From: Ignavibacteriales bacterium | GTDB taxonomy: Bacteria; Bacteroidota; Ignavibacteria; UBA10030; SZUA-254 | Length of the DNA stretch: 6,961 bases | Assembly: GCA_016207985.1 (NCBI GenBank) | Contig: JACQYX010000373.1 | Location: forward strand, 1 to 6,961 | Direction of reading: 5' to 3' | In this document: positions 4,441 through 6,961 of the stretch, in pieces | How the letters are laid out: each line of letters starts with the position of its first letter | Numbering within the stretch: the stretch's first letter is position 1 | Position numbers and translations under genes: made by a program | The notes under the pieces: generated by a model | The model's input: the letters and a program-made list of their open reading frames with translations, nothing else | Databases searched by the model: none | Told to the model about the DNA's origin: nothing

Positions 4441-6714
4441 ATGAAACGATTGTTCATGCTTTTCCTCATCCTTCTTTTCGTCTCAGGACTTTATGCAGGC
4501 GAAAGGAATATGGTCCCGCGTTATAACCAACTCACAAACTCGTGGGCAAGTTATCCTGAATACACTATCCGTGAAATCCAGCAGGTTCCATTCGACTCGC
4601 TTTTAGTCGCAGATGCAATCCAGAATGTCACAACCAGATGGACACTACAAACATCCCCATTAGTAGGCGATACAGTTGTCGTCACTGCTCTTGTTGTCGT
4701 TCCGGCGAAAGTTTTAACATATACCCAAAAAGGATACACGATGCTCCTGTACGATACAGCCACGACGAGCGATTGGCGAGGTGTATTTGCACGCTGTTCG
4801 AGTGACACCGCAACGCACATAGCAGATGGATTCATGGTTCCTGTTCGCGGTGATATCATCAAGATCACAGGTTTAATATCTGAATTCCCAACATCGAGCA
4901 TGAATAGTGTTACGCAATTCCAACCGATTCCGGGTATTGCTATCGAGATCGTCAACAGTATGGAAGTCCCGCCTCCTGCAAAAAAGAGTGTTTCTGATTT
5001 TTATACAGGAATTTTCTCCGGTGGCAAAGTGTGGTATTCAACCGGTGAGCCGTTCGAGGGAATGGTAGTTGAATTGACAAATCTAACAATCGATGCGAAG
5101 GTAAATACCGGTCGAGGTACTTTTAGCGCAATAGATGACGAGGGCAATCAGATCACGATGTACGATGCTTCGATGTACTTTACGCTGAAGGGTACAAGCA
5201 TCGACCATCCATATCCGGATCCAATCTGGACTTCTATTTATAATGCCTCTTCATTCATTAATTCAAGAATCGATACAATGCGTGGATTTATTACTATCGC
5301 CTCTGGCTCGGAGAATGCGCGCGGTTACCGTATCTGCCCGATATATTATGGTGATATAGTTTTCGGTAAGATTCTTCCAATCGTTTCGACTCATCGCCGT
5401 TACCCGATTGTTGTTCCTCCAGACAGCGCACCACTGGTTACTGTCAATGCTTATACTTATGCACCGGGTCAATCGATCGAATCGGTGGTTCTTTATTATA
5501 GTGTTGATAACGCACCATTTGTACCGGATACGATGGTGTACGAATCGTCCGATAGTACATATCGAGCGACGATTCCTCAGTTCCCCGAAAGTTCATTTGT
5601 GAAATACTTCATTAAAGCTGTAGATACGGATACAACAGAGAATAGCATGATTCTTGCCAGCTCTGCATTCGGCGGCGCTTCATCCGATACATCGAAAGGA
5701 TTTTTCTTCTATACGGTATTGAATCGTCCGATGACTATTCATGATGTTCAATATACACCGTTCCTCAACGGTCGAACTCCATATTTGGGTGCAGTCGTTT
5801 CTATCTCTGGCATCGTTACTGCCGATACTTCTCAACTTGGTAGAACCGCACCTTCGGGTGGAACGAGTACTTGGTATATTCAAACCGGTAATTCACCATG
5901 GAATGGTATCTGGATTTTTGGAGATTCAACTTTAGTTGTACTGCGTAACGGCGATAGTATCTCCGTTACCGGAACAGTTGCCGAAAATTACGACGTTACA
6001 CGCATCGGGTATGTCTCATCTTTTACGGTTCATTCAACCGGTAATCCTGTCCCAGCCCCTCTCGATCTTACCACGGGTGATTTCGGTGCTACGGTTGGCA
6101 ACGGAAGTCCGCTTGCAGAGCCGTACGAAGGCATGCTCGTGAAGTTCACGAACGTGAGAGTCACAGATATTTATCCCACATACTCCGATCCCTATGAGTA
6201 CGAAGTAAGCGATGGTTCGGGCGGAGTTCTTGTGCAGCGTGGTGGAACACATAAATATTCGAACGTCCCATCGGATACATCGGCTGGCAAAACTATACTC
6301 TACGTCGGTGATAAGATTTCTGAGCTGACCGGTATTATCTATTATAGTTACAATCGGTATAAGTTCGTTCCTCGCTCAAATGACGACTTCGGTACTATCA
6401 CTGGAATTGACGAACCGAATTATAGAGCTTTGCCGACAAGATTTGGTCTCAGTCAGAACTACCCGAATCCATTCAATCCATCGACGAAGTTCGAAGTGAT
6501 GCTTCCTCATTCCTCGCATCTTCAAGTAGCGGTTTACAACTTATTAGGTCAGAAAGTTGCTACCCTCGTTGATGAAGTCCGTTCCGCAGGTACTTATACT
6601 ATCACCTGGAATGGCACGACATCGTATGGAACCGTAGCTAATACAGGAGTATACTTCGTTAAAATGCAAACAGACAAGTTCTCATCGGTCAGGAAGGTTC
6701 TTTTAGTGAAATAA
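4441..6714 (+). CDS. Secreted protein with two OB-fold-like modules, Ig-like domain and T9SS sorting domain
   Basis: A 757-residue protein starting at ATG 4441. Residues 1-19 are a signal peptide (MKRLFMLFLILLFVSGLYA, likely cleaved after Ala19). Module A, about 40-310, has an OB-fold-like strand series (GDTVVVTALVV, GDIIKITGLISE) and then an EPFEGMVVELTNL segment. Residues about 322-426 look Ig/FnIII-like (VVLYYSVDNAPF, YRATIPQ, VKYFIKAVD). Module B, about 431-655, repeats the plan: VVSISGIVTA, WYIQTGNSPWNGIWIFG, GDSISVTGTVAE, then EPYEGMLVKFTNV and SDGSGGVLV. This resembles the OB-fold found beside extracellular nucleases of the YhcR type, but no nuclease domain is present. The sorting domain spans 668-757 (QNYPNPFNPSTKF, VYNLLGQKVATLVDEV, TGVYFVK, VRKVLLVK). 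Ligand binding at the cell surface, perhaps of nucleic acid or polysaccharide, is inference. It appears to be its own transcription unit, ended by the terminator near 6850. Confidence 0.93.
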   Translation: MKRLFMLFLILLFVSGLYAGERNMVPRYNQLTNSWASYPEYTIREIQQVPFDSLLVADAIQNVTTRWTLQTSPLVGDTVVVTALVVVPAKVLTYTQKGYTMLLYDTATTSDWRGVFARCSSDTATHIADGFMVPVRGDIIKITGLISEFPTSSMNSVTQFQPIPGIAIEIVNSMEVPPPAKKSVSDFYTGIFSGGKVWYSTGEPFEGMVVELTNLTIDAKVNTGRGTFSAIDDEGNQITMYDASMYFTLKGTSIDHPYPDPIWTSIYNASSFINSRIDTMRGFITIASGSENARGYRICPIYYGDIVFGKILPIVSTHRRYPIVVPPDSAPLVTVNAYTYAPGQSIESVVLYYSVDNAPFVPDTMVYESSDSTYRATIPQFPESSFVKYFIKAVDTDTTENSMILASSAFGGASSDTSKGFFFYTVLNRPMTIHDVQYTPFLNGRTPYLGAVVSISGIVTADTSQLGRTAPSGGTSTWYIQTGNSPWNGIWIFGDSTLVVLRNGDSISVTGTVAENYDVTRIGYVSSFTVHSTGNPVPAPLDLTTGDFGATVGNGSPLAEPYEGMLVKFTNVRVTDIYPTYSDPYEYEVSDGSGGVLVQRGGTHKYSNVPSDTSAGKTILYVGDKISELTGIIYYSYNRYKFVPRSNDDFGTITGIDEPNYRALPTRFGLSQNYPNPFNPSTKFEVMLPHSSHLQVAVYNLLGQKVATLVDEVRSAGTYTITWNGTTSYGTVANTGVYFVKMQTDKFSSVRKVLLVK
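4558..5370 (+). other. OB-fold-like module A of the third gene
   Basis: Residues about 40-310. It starts with YTIREIQQVPFDSL, continues through two GDxxxxT strands at 76-82 and 137-143, and ends with the paired EGMVV segment (206-210) and SAIDDEGNQITMYD. Order and motifs match module B, so the two are probably an internal duplication, now strongly diverged. Boundaries are approximate. Confidence 0.55.
5731..6405 (+). other. OB-fold-like module B of the third gene
   Basis: Residues about 431-655. This is the clearer copy: TIHDVQYTP start, VSISGIVTA, a WYIQTGNSPWNGIWIFG strand pair, GDSISVTGTVAE, and then EPYEGMLVKFTNVRV with a following EYEVSDGSGGVLV. The GxxVxVTGxVxE and EGMLV pairing is the hallmark I rely on for the OB-fold call. 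Boundaries are approximate. Confidence 0.65.
6442..6711 (+). other. T9SS type A sorting domain of the third gene
   Basis: Residues 668-757: QNYPNPFNPSTKF, then LQVAVYNLLGQKVATLVDEV, the AGTYTITWNG strand, TGVYFVKM, and the basic end RKVLLVK. It includes the TITWNGT strand with a Trp that the other two sorting domains lack, so it belongs to a different sub-branch of the family. Confidence 0.93.
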
Positions 6715-6814
6715 TTAGGGGTGTATTCTTCGATATTTAGCTTTAAATACACTATTTTCACAGGAATGAGTACTAAATTAAGCTCCATCGATGAGCATAC
6801 TATAAAATGATATT

Positions 6815-6853
6815 AAGAGCGAGCGCCGGCATCGACTGGTGCTCGCTTTTTTT
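6815..6853 (+). terminator. Strong intrinsic terminator
   Basis: The stem core is GCGAGC (6819-6824) with GCTCGC (6841-6846), extended inward by 6825-6829 with 6836-6840 (two G-U pairs) over a six-base loop, and outward by the A-side pairing with the T-run. Seven T follow at 6847-6853. It lies about 100 bases after the stop at 6714 and closes the third gene's transcript. Confidence 0.88.
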
Positions 6854-6921
6854 ACGTTAAGTTCGCAAAAGTCGATTTCTCATTTGCCCTTAAATAAATT
6901 CAAAATTTGATTGAAAAAAAC

Positions 6922-6951
6922 TTGACAGTTGAGCCGACTTTTATTACTTTT
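6922..6951 (+). promoter_or_regulatory. Promoter candidate for a gene beyond the right edge
   Basis: A perfect TTGACA (6922-6927) is followed after 17 bases by TACTTT (6945-6950). Read by the Bacteroidota consensus it is TTG, 20 bases, then TACTTTTA, one base short of TAnnTTTG. It sits just after the intrinsic terminator, as expected for a new + strand transcription unit. Confidence 0.5.
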
Positions 6952-6957
6952 AAGTCG
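6935..6957. promoter_or_regulatory. Inverted repeat over the -10 region, possible operator
   Basis: CGACTT (6935-6940) and AAGTCG (6952-6957) are inverted copies 11 bases apart that bracket the -10 candidate. AAGTCGATT at 6952-6960 also occurs as a direct copy at 6869-6877, upstream of the -35. Such an arrangement suits a dimeric regulator, but the arms are short and could be chance. Confidence 0.3.
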
Positions 6958-6961
6958 ATTC

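Noticed and set aside
6721..6752. GTGTATT/AATACAC inverted repeat right after the third gene as a terminator
   Set aside because: The stem is AT-rich with an 18-base loop and no T-run; the strong terminator at 6815-6853 explains the end of the transcript better.

Overview
The window reads as a stretch of chromosome from a member of the FCB (Fibrobacteres-Chlorobi-Bacteroidetes) group, most likely near Ignavibacteria or a related Bacteroidota-type candidate lineage. The main reason is that all three large genes, all on the + strand, end in a type IX secretion system (T9SS) type A sorting domain of the QNYPNPFNP class. The organism call is inference from protein style; no rRNA or housekeeping gene is present.

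Layout. Positions 1-1711 hold the 3' part of a large secreted protein gene. It is open at the left edge, with four visible WQD/AQR repeats of about 54 residues, then a globular domain, then a sorting domain. Only 29 bases later, 1741-4074 encodes a complete 777-residue protein with a signal peptide, about eight SBBP-type beta-propeller repeats, a homologous copy of the same globular domain, and a sorting domain. The two genes look like an operon of paralogues that share a back half but carry different repeat heads. The shared domain (716-1270 and 3091-3660) matches at 48 of 104 positions without gaps in its core and has no function I can name with certainty.

A 366-base intergenic region (4075-4440) follows. 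It holds three consecutive inverted repeats: 4078-4117, 4138-4158 and a long 65-base imperfect hairpin at 4166-4230. After these comes an AT-rich leader with a weak promoter candidate and a good Shine-Dalgarno site. The third gene, 4441-6714, encodes a 757-residue secreted protein with two OB-fold-like modules flanking an Ig-like domain, plus a sorting domain. No nuclease or other catalytic domain is visible in it.

Downstream, 6715-6961 contains no gene. It has a strong intrinsic terminator (6815-6853) and then a promoter candidate at the right edge (TTGACA at 6922-6927) with an inverted repeat over its -10 region, presumably serving a gene beyond the window.

Taken together this is a cluster of cell-surface or secreted proteins that would be exported by Sec and then by the T9SS. 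No defence system, mobile element, CRISPR array, tRNA or rRNA is visible. The points most worth following are the shared uncharacterised domain with swapped propeller heads and the structured intergenic region.
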